Positions 27,436-36,034 are shown, counted from the stretch's first letter. The stretch: 36,529 bases of DNA from Elusimicrobia bacterium CG1_02_56_21 (GCA_001871115.1 MNUR01000039.1:1-36529); one strand, 5' to 3'. Notes: generated by a model not told the origin, from the letters alone. Numbers and translations: made by a program.

Positions 27436-30066
27436 ATGGAAAAAGACACGTCTTTGGAAAAACCCTCTGAAAAAGCCGCCCTGCCCGCCAACTATCTTCC
27501 CGCTGCGGTAGAGCCGGCCCTGTGTGACAGATGGGAAAAAGACGAACTTTATTATTATGATCCTTCCCGGCCCAGGAGCGAAACTTTTGTGGTGGATACC
27601 CCGCCTCCTACGGTCTCGGGAGAACTTCATATAGGACACGTTTTCAGTTATGTACAGACGGACATTATAACCAGGTACCAGAGAATGCTTGGCAAGAATA
27701 TTTTCTATCCCATGGGCTGGGACGACAACGGCTTGCCGACAGAACGCCGGGTGCAAAATCTTTTCGGGGTGCGCTGCAATCCCGCCTCGCCCTATGTTCA
27801 GGGTTTTAAGCCGGCCGGGGGAAAGACGGATCTAAGGAATTACGATCACGTCTCCCGCCGTAATTTCCTGGAACTCTGCTCCCTGCAGACGCTGGAGGAT
27901 GAAAAAAAATACGAGGCCCTTTGGCGTCGTCTGGGCCTGTCAGTTGACTGGCGGCAGAATTATTCTACAGTGGGTGAATACTGCCGCAAGACCTCGCAGC
28001 TTTCCTTCCTGGACCTGCACAAAAAAGGCTTTGTGTACAGTACGCAAGCCCCTACGCTTTGGGACACCACTTTCAGCACGGCCGTCGCCCAGGCCGAATC
28101 CGAGGACCGGGAAGTTTCCGGTTTTTTCCACGATATAAAGTTCGGGGTCGAGGGCGGAGGCGAATTTGTTATTTCTACCACGCGCCCCGAGCTCCTGGCC
28201 GCCTGCGTGGCCGTGGTGGCGCACCCGGAAGACGCCCGCTACAAGGAGCTCTTCGGTAAGATGGCCGTCACTCCGCTGTTTATGGCGCGGGTTCCAATAA
28301 TGCCTTCGGAGCATGCGGACCCTGAAAAGGGAACCGGGATAATGATGATCTGTACTTTCGGCGATATTGCCGACGTGGAGTTTTGGCGCAATAAAAAGCT
28401 GCCTCTGCGCCAGATCATAGGCCGCGACGGTAAACTTGCCGCGGCGGACTTCTCCTGCGGCCCGTTCGACAGCGCCAATCCGGAAGCGGCTAACGCGGCT
28501 TATCTGCAGCTCACCGGCCTCTACGCCAAGCAGGCCAGGACAAAGACGGTGCTGCTGCTCTCCGAAGCCGGAGCGCTCGCAGGCGAGCCTAAACCCACTA
28601 AACAGGCGGTTAAGTTTTACGAGAAAGGCGACATGCCGCTGGAATTTGTGGCGGCCCGCCAGTGGTTTATAAAGGTCCTGGAACATAAGTCGGAACTGCT
28701 TGAGCAGGGGCGCAAAGTAGCCTGGCACCCCGATTATATGTTCAAGCGCTATGAGCAATGGGTAGAGGGACTTAACCAGGACTGGTGCATAAGCAGGCAG
28801 AGATATTTTGGCGTTCCTTTTCCTGTCTGGTACCCGGCAAAAGAGGACGGCTCCGCGGATTTCTCTAAGCCGATACTCGCCGGAGCGGAGCGCCTCCCGG
28901 TGGACCCGCAGACAGACTGTCCTCCCGGCTATACAGAGGCCCAGCGCGGCCAGCCGGGCGGCTTTGTCGGAGACCCTGACGTTATGGACACCTGGGCCAC
29001 TTCCGCTTTGACTCCTATGATTTCCAGCCGCTGGGCCGACGATAAAGCGCGCCATGCGACCCTTTTCCCCGCGGATCTGCGGCCGCAAGCTCACGAAATA
29101 ATCAGGACCTGGGCTTTCTGCACAATAGCCAAGGCCTGGATGCACGAGAACAGCATCCCCTGGCATAATGTGGCAATAAGCGGCTGGGTGGTCAGCCCGG
29201 ATAAGGGCAAGATGAGTAAATCCAAGGGCAAGACCATTTCACCGGAAACCCTGCTGGAGACCTATTCCGCTGACGCCCTGCGCTACTGGGCAGGCAAAGC
29301 CAAGCTGGGTCAGGACACGGTTTACGATGAGAGTGTATTTAAAGTAGGGATGCGGCTGGCTACCAAGCTGTTTAACGCTTCCAAGTTCACCATGATGCAG
29401 ATGAACGGGCCCGCCGCCGCCGGCGGCAAGCTGGCAGCTGCGGATATCACCGAGCCGCTGGACAAGGCCTGGGTGGACCGCGTAAAGGTTTTGGTGGAAG
29501 CTTCCGGTAAAGATTTTTCCGCCTATAATTACGCGGCCATGCTGCTTTATACCGAGACGGCCTTCTGGGATTTCTGCGACAATTACCTGGAGCTGGTGAA
29601 GAACCGCGCCTATGGCGGCACGCCGGCCGCGGCCAGGTCTGCCTGCGCCGCGCTGGAGTGGACGCTGGGCGTATTCCTGCGCCTGCTTGCGCCCTTCCTG
29701 CCTTTCATAACGGAAGAAGTCTGGGGCTGGTCTTATGCGGCGGCGCTGAACGCCCCTTCGGTACACAAAGCGCCCTGGCCTTCGGCGGCTGAGCTGCCCT
29801 CGCCCTCCGGCGACCCGCTGGTACTTGAGATGACGCGCAAAATACTTGAAGCCGTCCGCGCCCATAAAGCGGCCGGGAAGCGCAGCGTGAAATGGCCTGT
29901 GATAAAACTGGCCGTAGAATGCGGGCCAAAACAGGCGGCGGCGCTTAAGCTTTCACTGGCCGACCTTATGGCCGCCTGTAATGCGGACCGGGCCGGGGTC
30001 TCGGTAGCAGAGACCGGCGCCGACGATAAAGACCCGGCCGTCACGGTTGAACTGGGCGCCGCGTAA
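27436..30066 (+). CDS. valS: Valyl-tRNA synthetase
   Basis: 876-residue class I aminoacyl-tRNA synthetase. The HIGH motif is H65-I-G-H68 in TPPPTVSGELHIGH, and KMSKS is at about 592-596 (DKGKMSKSKG). The segment YPMGWDDNGLPTERRVQN places it in the ValS clade found in actinobacteria, rickettsiae and spirochaetes rather than the E. coli type. The CP1 editing domain is present (FVISTTRPELLAACVAVVAHP). The C-terminal region after the anticodon-binding helices is short and lacks a long coiled coil. It charges tRNA-Val. TAAAAT ends six bases before the ATG and no Shine-Dalgarno is close enough, so the transcript may be leaderless. Confidence 0.93.
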   Translation: MEKDTSLEKPSEKAALPANYLPAAVEPALCDRWEKDELYYYDPSRPRSETFVVDTPPPTVSGELHIGHVFSYVQTDIITRYQRMLGKNIFYPMGWDDNGLPTERRVQNLFGVRCNPASPYVQGFKPAGGKTDLRNYDHVSRRNFLELCSLQTLEDEKKYEALWRRLGLSVDWRQNYSTVGEYCRKTSQLSFLDLHKKGFVYSTQAPTLWDTTFSTAVAQAESEDREVSGFFHDIKFGVEGGGEFVISTTRPELLAACVAVVAHPEDARYKELFGKMAVTPLFMARVPIMPSEHADPEKGTGIMMICTFGDIADVEFWRNKKLPLRQIIGRDGKLAAADFSCGPFDSANPEAANAAYLQLTGLYAKQARTKTVLLLSEAGALAGEPKPTKQAVKFYEKGDMPLEFVAARQWFIKVLEHKSELLEQGRKVAWHPDYMFKRYEQWVEGLNQDWCISRQRYFGVPFPVWYPAKEDGSADFSKPILAGAERLPVDPQTDCPPGYTEAQRGQPGGFVGDPDVMDTWATSALTPMISSRWADDKARHATLFPADLRPQAHEIIRTWAFCTIAKAWMHENSIPWHNVAISGWVVSPDKGKMSKSKGKTISPETLLETYSADALRYWAGKAKLGQDTVYDESVFKVGMRLATKLFNASKFTMMQMNGPAAAGGKLAAADITEPLDKAWVDRVKVLVEASGKDFSAYNYAAMLLYTETAFWDFCDNYLELVKNRAYGGTPAAARSACAALEWTLGVFLRLLAPFLPFITEEVWGWSYAAALNAPSVHKAPWPSAAELPSPSGDPLVLEMTRKILEAVRAHKAAGKRSVKWPVIKLAVECGPKQAAALKLSLADLMAACNADRAGVSVAETGADDKDPAVTVELGAA

Positions 30067-30193
30067 ACCAGGCGGCTGACTGACGAGGCCTGCCGCCCGG
30101 CCCCGCGCGGGGCCAAGGATAACAGCCTTAGCTTCCCCGCAGCTCTTCTGCTTGCGCCGTCCCGATTAAAGCCGCCAAGCGTAGTTTTTTTAA

Positions 30194-31465
30194 ATGAAAA
30201 TAATCGTACACCGCGGCGCCGAAGAACCGGGCGGGAACTGCATAGAGCTGGTTTCCGGCAAAAGCCGTATTCTGCTTGATTACGGCGCGCCCCCGGGGGC
30301 GACCCGCGAAGAAACCATCCTGAATATCCCCGGCCTGTACGAAAAATCGGCCGACCCTGTTCTGGGGATTATCGTCTCACATACCCACCAGGCCCATTAC
30401 GGCGGTATTCTGGCCAAGCCTCTATTGCCCGGCGTAAAAGTGTTCATGTCCGAGATAATGGAAGACATAGTGCGTATAACGGCCAAGATGCAGCGCAAAG
30501 CCGGGAAGTTCAGCGCCGACATCCGCTATTTCCGCAAGAACCATAAATTCATTCTGGGCCGGTTCGTAATAACCCCTTTCCTCACCGACCATACCGCGGC
30601 CGAGTCTTTTGCTTTCCTGGTGGAATCCGAGGGCAAAAGAGTGATCTATACCGGCGACTTCCGCGGGCACGGGAATAAAGCCGCCGCTTTCAGGCAGTTC
30701 CTGGCCGCCAGGATGGGCCCTGTAGACGCGCTTATAACCGAGGGCTCCCAGGCCGAAATAGAGAAAGGCCCTGCCGAGGCCGAGATAATGGAGCAGGTGG
30801 AAAATAATTTGCAGCGCCGGAAAGGCGCGCTTTATGTAATGTGCCAGGGGCAGGATATCGGCCTGCTTACCAGCCTGGCCATATTAGCCAAGAATACCAG
30901 GCGTTTTCTGGTAGTGGACGGCTATGCAGCCCTTGTTTTAGAAAGGGTGAAAACCCTGGCTGCCAAGCAGGGCGCCGAGCTTAAAATACCCGGCCTGGAT
31001 ACCAAGTACCTGCATATAATAAGGAACGCCGCCACCCAGCGGATCTACCAGCTGAGCGAATATGCCGAGACCTTCGCCCGGATGCGGCCCAAAATGTACG
31101 GCTGGGACTGGCTAAGGGATAATCTGGACCGGCTTATTATACCGGTGCGCGCTAATTCCCAGTTCTGGATTGAAGAACAGATAGACGATTTTAAAGGCGC
31201 CGCTTTCCTGTATTCGGACTGGGAAAGATACGACGAAGAAGAAGGCCTGACAGATACCCTTAAATGGTTCCTGGCCCGCGGCCTGGAGAAAGTTCCGGCG
31301 CCCGCCACCGGCCACGCTTATTTCTCCGCCATCAGGAAACTGGTTGAAAATAAAAAACCGCGCTATATCATCCCGGTAAATACCGAACACCGGGATAAAT
31401 TCACCCGGACCTTCGGCAAACGCGCCAAGGTCCTTAAGAACGGAGAAGAGTTCTCCCCGGATTAA
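30194..31465 (+). CDS. RNase J-like MBL/beta-CASP protein with an altered metal motif
   Basis: 423 residues of an RNase J-like MBL family that begins MKIIVHRGAEEPGGNCIEL and LLDYGAPPG. The metal motif HxHxDH reads H63-T-H65-Q-A67-H68: the aspartate that binds the second zinc is replaced by alanine (codon GCC, one base from GAC). Other sites look kept: LTDHTAAESFAFLV (third histidine), YTGDFRGHG (bridging aspartate), and late ATGHA and PVNTEH elements of the beta-CASP part. Relatives with SHPHQDHxG are predicted RNA- or DNA-processing nucleases. The substitution could disable hydrolysis or be a sequence error. The HD-domain gene follows 17 bp later. Confidence 0.8.
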   Translation: MKIIVHRGAEEPGGNCIELVSGKSRILLDYGAPPGATREETILNIPGLYEKSADPVLGIIVSHTHQAHYGGILAKPLLPGVKVFMSEIMEDIVRITAKMQRKAGKFSADIRYFRKNHKFILGRFVITPFLTDHTAAESFAFLVESEGKRVIYTGDFRGHGNKAAAFRQFLAARMGPVDALITEGSQAEIEKGPAEAEIMEQVENNLQRRKGALYVMCQGQDIGLLTSLAILAKNTRRFLVVDGYAALVLERVKTLAAKQGAELKIPGLDTKYLHIIRNAATQRIYQLSEYAETFARMRPKMYGWDWLRDNLDRLIIPVRANSQFWIEEQIDDFKGAAFLYSDWERYDEEEGLTDTLKWFLARGLEKVPAPATGHAYFSAIRKLVENKKPRYIIPVNTEHRDKFTRTFGKRAKVLKNGEEFSPD

Positions 31466-31482
31466 AAGCGGAAAATATTTTT

Positions 31483-32007
31483 ATGTTTACCGAAAAAATC
31501 CTGGTTTCAATAGCCGGGGCTATTTTAAAGCATTATAAACTGGACCCGGACGGCGTACATGGTATTGCGCATTGGGGCAGGGTGCTTAAGAACGGGACAG
31601 AACTTGCCGCCCTGACCGGCGCGGATCTTGGCATAGTGCAGCTGTTCGCGCTTTTCCACGACAGCCGCCGTAAAAATGACTGGTTGGACCCCCGGCACGG
31701 GGCGCGCGGCGCGGTACTGGCCGGCGAGATGAACGGCGGGCTTTTCTCCATGGTCCCGGCGGAGCTGGCCATGCTGCAGGACGCCTGCATCCGGCATACC
31801 AAAGGTTTTACCGAAGCCGATATTACCATCCAAACCTGCTGGGACGCCGACCGGCTGGATCTGCCGCGGGTTAATATTAGCCCGGTACCTGAACTGCTGT
31901 GCACCGGTCCCGCAAAAGAAAAGTTTTTTGTAGACCAGGCCCGGCAAAGAAGCACAGCGAACCAATTGACCGGCTTTGCAATAGAACTGCGCAAAACTAT
32001 AGCCTGA
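31483..32007 (+). CDS. HD-domain hydrolase-like protein
   Basis: 174 residues. The conserved text HGIAHWGRVLKNG, LFALFHDSRRKND with the HD pair, CIRHTKG and CWDADRLDLPRV belongs to a widespread small HD-superfamily protein of unknown substrate. HD proteins are metal-dependent phosphohydrolases, often acting on nucleotides. It lies 17 bp after the MBL protein gene and is probably co-transcribed with it. No Shine-Dalgarno is obvious before ATG 31483. Confidence 0.85.
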   Translation: MFTEKILVSIAGAILKHYKLDPDGVHGIAHWGRVLKNGTELAALTGADLGIVQLFALFHDSRRKNDWLDPRHGARGAVLAGEMNGGLFSMVPAELAMLQDACIRHTKGFTEADITIQTCWDADRLDLPRVNISPVPELLCTGPAKEKFFVDQARQRSTANQLTGFAIELRKTIA

Positions 32008-32135
32008 TCCGCTAAAGCACCCTGCAAATAAGAATACCCGGCTTTTTAAAAGCGGAGGCCTCCGGAACAATAGGGCCGCGTAACAGGGCCGGAAATTAAT
32101 TCTAAAGCGCCGGCCTGTTCCGGGGAGAAAAAACA

Positions 32136-32164
32136 GCCCCGCCGCGGATATTCAGCGCCGGGGC
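32136..32164. terminator. Bidirectional hairpin terminator
   Basis: GCCCCG (32136-32141) pairs with CGGGGC (32159-32164), extended by further pairs with one mismatch. On the + strand TTTT follows shortly after; on the - strand a longer T run (TGTTTTTT) follows, so it fits the end of a minus-strand transcript from about 32390 as well as the end of the HD-domain gene unit. Confidence 0.65.
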
Positions 32165-32201
32165 CGTTTTAGCTGGTTTACGCCGCGCCGCTGCGAAGCG
32201 C

Positions 32202-32357
32202 TTAGTGCATGCCTCTCCCGGAATCAGCGTTTTTTCCCCGCCTGTCCATTTTCTCCATCTTTTCCGTCTTATCCATCTTATGGCCTTTCTCTCCGGCTTG
32301 ATGCTTTTTCGTTTCGCCTTTCTGCGCCCCGGACTTGCCTCGCATTTCGGCCGTCAT
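32202..32357 (-). CDS. Possible small lysine-rich protein, 51 residues
   Basis: Minus-strand frame from ATG 32357 to TAA 32202, encoding a very basic, hydrophilic protein beginning MTAEMRGKSGAQKGETKKHQ with a KMDKTEKMEKMDRR segment. A -10-like TATTAT lies about 21 bases upstream, and a hairpin with a minus-strand T run (32136-32164) follows the stop. An alternative ATG eight bases upstream in another frame would give a 29-residue basic peptide. Low complexity and lack of known relatives keep this tentative. The rest of the 524-bp gap 32008-32531 shows no other gene. Confidence 0.35.
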   Translation of the reverse strand: MTAEMRGKSGAQKGETKKHQAGEKGHKMDKTEKMEKMDRRGKNADSGRGMH

Positions 32358-32531
32358 TTTTTTTCATCCCGTTTATAATACGCTTGAAAAAATAGCCCGT
32401 GTATTCGGCAAGCGGATAGAAATAAACTTCGCTTAAACTACTCTTTTCAGGGTATATCAACGCTTTCTGGTTTAAAGTACTTTATTAATAACCATGCCAT
32501 AAAGAATGGCTAGTCTTTGGCCGGGGGCAAA

Positions 32532-33059
32532 ATGAAGATTCTAATAGCCGCATTGATAATACTCTTTTCCCCGCGGTTTTGTATTTCCGCAATAGTAATT
32601 TTAAAAGGAGGCAATAAATTTGAGGCTTCTAAAATTATAGAAGAGGGGGATAGGCTTTCTATACAGACAGCCTATGGAAATATTTATGCGAATAAAGACG
32701 ACGTGGAAAACCTGGCGGAGTTGGGTTTTAAAATTACGCCAGCATTAAGGAGTCCTAAAACCACAAGCCTTGAGTTTATTTCGGAGCTGCAGAACGACTC
32801 TTCTGCGGGTTATGGAGGAGGAACTGCCGAGTCCGAAAGGTCTGCCACTGGCCCCGCTTTTGGCAATGCGGAAGCATCCAGCAAGGAGAACTGGACCGGG
32901 TTGACCTGGTCTGTTGGTCCAACCTTTTCTATAGAGTACCCGGGGTGTATAATGGAATTCGGCGGGAGGTATACTGTTTTCCCGGAACTCAAAGACGGGG
33001 AAGATTTTGCAAATATAAAATGGAAGCCTTTTAGCATAAAAGTTTCTTGCCTGTTTTAA
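32532..33059 (+). CDS. Exported orphan protein with a KNG-type N-terminal domain
   Basis: 175 residues from ATG 32532, preceded by a GGGGG-containing site; an upstream TTG (32517) is less likely. A signal peptide (MKILIAALIILFSPRFCISA) leads into AIVILKGGNKFEASKIIEEGD, the small beta domain seen in many exported proteins that start 'D-x-V-x-L-K-N-G'. A low-complexity linker (GYGGGTAESERSATG) and a beta-rich C-terminus with FSIEYPGCIMEFGGRY follow. The base composition is clearly more AT-rich than the gene blocks on either side. The lipoprotein gene starts 32 bp later. Function unknown. Confidence 0.75.
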   Translation: MKILIAALIILFSPRFCISAIVILKGGNKFEASKIIEEGDRLSIQTAYGNIYANKDDVENLAELGFKITPALRSPKTTSLEFISELQNDSSAGYGGGTAESERSATGPAFGNAEASSKENWTGLTWSVGPTFSIEYPGCIMEFGGRYTVFPELKDGEDFANIKWKPFSIKVSCLF

Positions 33060-33091
33060 CGTTAAAACCGCTCTTTGGTTAAAGGATTCAT

Positions 33092-33958
33092 ATGAAAAAA
33101 ATAATTATTTTTCCATTTATCACTATTATTTTCAGCGGTTGCGCATATTACCAGCCTATAGGGATATCCTCAACTAGCGTGGGTAGTCAATATGAGAGGC
33201 CCAGCGGGATAGCGGAGGGCGTATCACGTCGCTGGCTCATTTTTCCCTGTTATAATGCTTGCCCCATTGGTGAGGACTCCCTTAAATCCGCTATAGACAA
33301 TGCTTTGGAAGGGCAGGTTGGAGACACCCTTGCCAATGTCTATGCTGAAAGGCGCATAATCGCATTCCCCCACATATATTTGCCGCTAATAGTCCGTTCC
33401 GATGTGATTGTAACAGGCACTTTGGTTAAATATAACACCAAAGAATTTCCACCCGATAATGCTGAGTATTTATATTCTAATTCCCCGGCTAAGATTTGGG
33501 AGGGATTGTTGTCCTTAGAGAGAGAGGATCAACTGCGCAGAATTAAGACTTTGTCAGAAGATAGCAGGACTAAATTAGCTGATTATGCAAATTACATGGA
33601 ATTTTCGATAAAGGATGGGTCCCGGGAGGAGATACTGTTTCTAACAATACTTAACAGAAAACCCAAAAAACCCACAAAGGCTCCCGTTAGCCCAAGTTCA
33701 TGGGACGAGATAGAATGCAATATGTACTACTGCATGACTCTTTTATCAGCAGAAACTCAAGCGCGCAAGATTACTCAACTTCAAAAAAGCGCAGAATATT
33801 CCGATCAGGCTAAGCTGCGAAATATCGCTAAAGCAGCCAAAAAAAGAATTAGAACCTGCTCAAATGGGACTATCTTCGTGGCTCCGGAAATAAAGCTGGA
33901 ATCAGGAGAAAGATCCTTTTTAGAATATCTATGCAAAATAGGAGAACTTAATAAATAA
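33092..33958 (+). CDS. Orphan lipoprotein
   Basis: 288 residues. A type II signal peptide ends in the lipobox FSGC (cysteine at 17), so the protein should be lipid-anchored. After it, GISSTSVGSQYERPSG and GVSRRWLIFPCYNACPIGEDSLKSAIDNAL loosely follow the TRL-like lipoprotein pattern (a glycine, a loop, then G-x-S-x-x-A-x-x-A). The C-terminal half is helical and charged. A good AAAGGA site lies six bases before the ATG. It forms a tandem pair with the gene at 32532, in the same AT-rich patch, suggesting a lineage-specific envelope pair or a transferred segment. Confidence 0.78.
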   Translation: MKKIIIFPFITIIFSGCAYYQPIGISSTSVGSQYERPSGIAEGVSRRWLIFPCYNACPIGEDSLKSAIDNALEGQVGDTLANVYAERRIIAFPHIYLPLIVRSDVIVTGTLVKYNTKEFPPDNAEYLYSNSPAKIWEGLLSLEREDQLRRIKTLSEDSRTKLADYANYMEFSIKDGSREEILFLTILNRKPKKPTKAPVSPSSWDEIECNMYYCMTLLSAETQARKITQLQKSAEYSDQAKLRNIAKAAKKRIRTCSNGTIFVAPEIKLESGERSFLEYLCKIGELNK

Positions 33959-34305
33959 TTGAAAAATAGATAGGGTTAAGAGAAACGCAGCGCGAATAGT
34001 TTGTGTTCTCCTTCCGGCAGGATGTCTTGTCCAAAATAGATCCGCCTCGCCAGAAGATTGACCCCGCACTAACAAACCGGGGGAAAATGCCTGCCATACT
34101 TAGCGGAAAACCTCCCGTTTTTTGCCCGCTTGATGAGCATAGCTCCTGATGCGGCACGGCCATAGGCCAGATATTATAAAAAAAACGGGCTGCGCTCACG
34201 CGAAATTTAAAAAAAAACGCGCCACTGGAAGGGGAAAAAGACGGGGGGAACTGACGATAACAGCGCTTATGTTGCCCACAATTTCCCCGGATATGATACA
34301 AAGGT
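33959..34305. other. Intergenic gap without a recognisable gene
   Basis: The 347 bases between the lipoprotein gene and the convergent esterase gene contain poly-A/T runs (34177-34185 and 34206-34215) but no strong hairpin and no protein-like frame. A 117-residue minus-strand frame spans it, but its composition is not protein-like and it has no start signals. Confidence 0.6.
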
Positions 34306-35358
34306 TCAGGGCAGGCCGCTGAAGAAATCCCAGATCTCGTCCGTAGCCGATATTGCCGAAGACGGGGAGTCCGACCTCTTCGTCGGTTTAGCTTTTGCCC
34401 CCGGCCATGAGTGGCCGCCGGAGGAGGTGACGCAGAGTTTTACCAGGGCGCCGTCTTTACAATCCCTGTAAAGATCGCAATATACTCCGTCTTTTTTCAC
34501 CACCCGCTCAGGACTGCCTTTGCAGCCATTGCGCTTGAGCCACTTCTCTATGGTTCCGGTGACGGAGGTGAAATCGGTTACCTTGGACTGGTCCCGGAAC
34601 GCGTCCGGCCCCGCTCCGCCCCCGAACAGGATATGCGTGTCGTTCTCGGCGTGGATATGCAGCACCGGGACCGGCCGCGGCTGCGCGCAGCCGGAATAAT
34701 TGTCCGTGCCGGTAACGGAGGCAATAGCCCTGAATACCCCCGGCAGGTCGCAGGCCAGGCGGTAGACGAACATGCCGCCGTTGGACATCCCCGCGGCGTA
34801 AGTCCGGCCGGCGTCCAGGTTGAGGCGGCCGCGGAGGTCTTTGAGTATCTTGTCCACAAAGCCGACGTCGTCGGAGCGGCTGTCCCTGGCATAGCCGCAG
34901 CAGTCCCCGGCGTTCCAGGTGGCCAGTTTGCCGCGCAGCCTGCTCGCCCCGTCCGGGAAAACCGCCACGAAGCCTTCTTTATCGGCTTTGGAGGGAAGGC
35001 CGTAATACTTGTCGTTAGCCATGAACGCGGAGTTGCCGCCGCCCCCGTGGAAAGCCATCAACAGCGGCGCCGGTTTCTTGCCGGTGTATCCTTCGGGAAC
35101 GTGTATTCTGTACTTCCTGGCCGCGCCGCCGTGTTCAACGGTGAGCGTATAGTCTCCGGGAGAGTTTATCTTCGCGGCTATAGCGGGCGCCGCGCCGTCC
35201 CCAGGGGAACTGCGCTGCGCGGCCTTTCTGGAGGCCCGGTTCTTGAGCCATTCGCGCGCGCCCCCGCCCTCTTGTCCCCGGGCCTGCCCCGCAGCGGAAA
35301 ACGCCGCGGCCGCGAGCGCGCAGCACAGTATTATCCGGCGTCTCTTCATGGCATTCAT
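34306..35358 (-). CDS. Exported esterase of the PHB depolymerase/LpqC type
   Basis: 350 residues from ATG 35358 (MNAMKRRRIIL); ATG 35379 and 35349 are alternatives. A signal peptide (RRRIILCCALAAAAFSAAGQARG) is followed by a low-complexity linker and a CE1-like alpha/beta hydrolase: MAFHGGGGN (oxyanion region), nucleophile GMSNGG, aspartate in AENDTHI, and histidine in SGGHSWPG. Relatives include polyhydroxybutyrate depolymerases and feruloyl esterases; the substrate cannot be chosen. Cysteines in DCCGYARD and later suggest extracytoplasmic disulfides. TATAAT ends six bases before ATG 35358, again compatible with a leaderless message. Confidence 0.87.
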   Translation of the reverse strand: MNAMKRRRIILCCALAAAAFSAAGQARGQEGGGAREWLKNRASRKAAQRSSPGDGAAPAIAAKINSPGDYTLTVEHGGAARKYRIHVPEGYTGKKPAPLLMAFHGGGGNSAFMANDKYYGLPSKADKEGFVAVFPDGASRLRGKLATWNAGDCCGYARDSRSDDVGFVDKILKDLRGRLNLDAGRTYAAGMSNGGMFVYRLACDLPGVFRAIASVTGTDNYSGCAQPRPVPVLHIHAENDTHILFGGGAGPDAFRDQSKVTDFTSVTGTIEKWLKRNGCKGSPERVVKKDGVYCDLYRDCKDGALVKLCVTSSGGHSWPGAKAKPTKRSDSPSSAISATDEIWDFFSGLP

Positions 35359-35533
35359 CCCGCTATTATATATTAACATACCGCCGGAATTCTACGCGCG
35401 TAAGCGGGTAGATGGGTAGCATCCGCTGGCCTCGCTCTTTGATATGATGAAATATTATGAAATACCGCAAACAAGGACATTGCGTGTATTATACCCAGTA
35501 TCAAATGCAATCTTACGCCATAACGCTTGATAA

Positions 35534-35815
35534 GCGGCGGGCGTTCCAATACCGGTAGCGGTCACCATAAAAAGTAAGGAGAAAAGTAAGGAGAAAACTG
35601 TTGAGAAAAAGGTAGACGAAACTACCCAAGAAACTACCCAAGAAAAAATCTTTAACTTATTGAAAGCGCATCCTACAATTACTCGCAGATAGTTAGCCGC
35701 GAAGATCGGCATTAGCAATGGTGGTGTTAAGTATCATTTGAATAAGTTGAGGTTATCCGGGCGTGTCAGGCATATGGGGTCTACGAAAGCTGCACATTGG
35801 GAGACACGAAATTGA
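35534..35815 (+). pseudogene. Degraded winged-helix regulator (C-terminal remnant)
   Basis: A + strand frame with a charged repeat linker (KSKEKSKEKTVEKK, then TTQETTQEK) and a recognisable winged helix: IFNLLKAHPTITRR-stop-LAAKIGISNGGVKYHLNKL, then GRVRHMGSTKAAHWE. The TAG at 35690-35692 stands where the family usually has glutamate or glutamine, and two further stops (TGA TAA, 35528-35533) precede the linker. The pattern fits the C-terminus of AlbA_2/RecG-like transcriptional regulators; the rest of the gene is missing or unrecognisable upstream. The 595-bp gap 35380-35974 otherwise holds only a 9-bp inverted repeat (35882-35890 with 35919-35927). Confidence 0.65.
35570..35641. repeat. Two separate 12-bp tandem duplications
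   Basis: AAAAGTAAGGAG occurs at 35570-35581 and 35582-35593, and GAAACTACCCAA at 35618-35629 and 35630-35641. Both keep the reading frame of the pseudogene linker, adding the repeats KSKE and TTQE. Confidence 0.85.
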
Positions 35816-35974
35816 CCGCCACCGTATTGTCTTTCCATTCCGATCGGCTCCAACTACCCTTTAAATGGTATTTCAATCGCTCGCGGCTTTTTGTATTTTA
35901 TTGATAACTAAATGATTTAAAGCCGCGGAAAATATAGAATCTTTAAATCAGGTTAGCGGGGCAGCTCTATATAC

Positions 35975-36034
35975 ATGAACATCGAAGAACTGACAGCTGT
36001 GATCATTGCTTTCCCCGTCCGGGGCCCCAAGTGA
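35975..36034 (+). pseudogene. Stub resembling the N-terminus of a MazG-like pyrophosphohydrolase
   Basis: ATG 35975 starts a 19-codon frame, MNIEELTAVIIAFPVRGPK. The first 13 residues look like the start of small MazG-type NTP pyrophosphohydrolases (MNIEELT...I..F), after which the sequence stops matching and ends. Its TGA overlaps the GTG start of the next gene (GTGA). It is best explained as a gene with a large internal deletion that now serves as a short upstream frame coupled to the DUF2075 gene. The short match keeps this tentative. Confidence 0.4.

Noticed and set aside
33948..34301. 117-codon minus-strand frame in the gap next to the esterase
   Set aside because: Composition is not protein-like, there is no start signal, and it overlaps the end of the lipoprotein gene.
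35455..35718. 87-codon hydrophobic minus-strand frame
   Set aside because: It is the antisense shadow of the Lys/Glu/Thr-rich linker of the winged-helix remnant.
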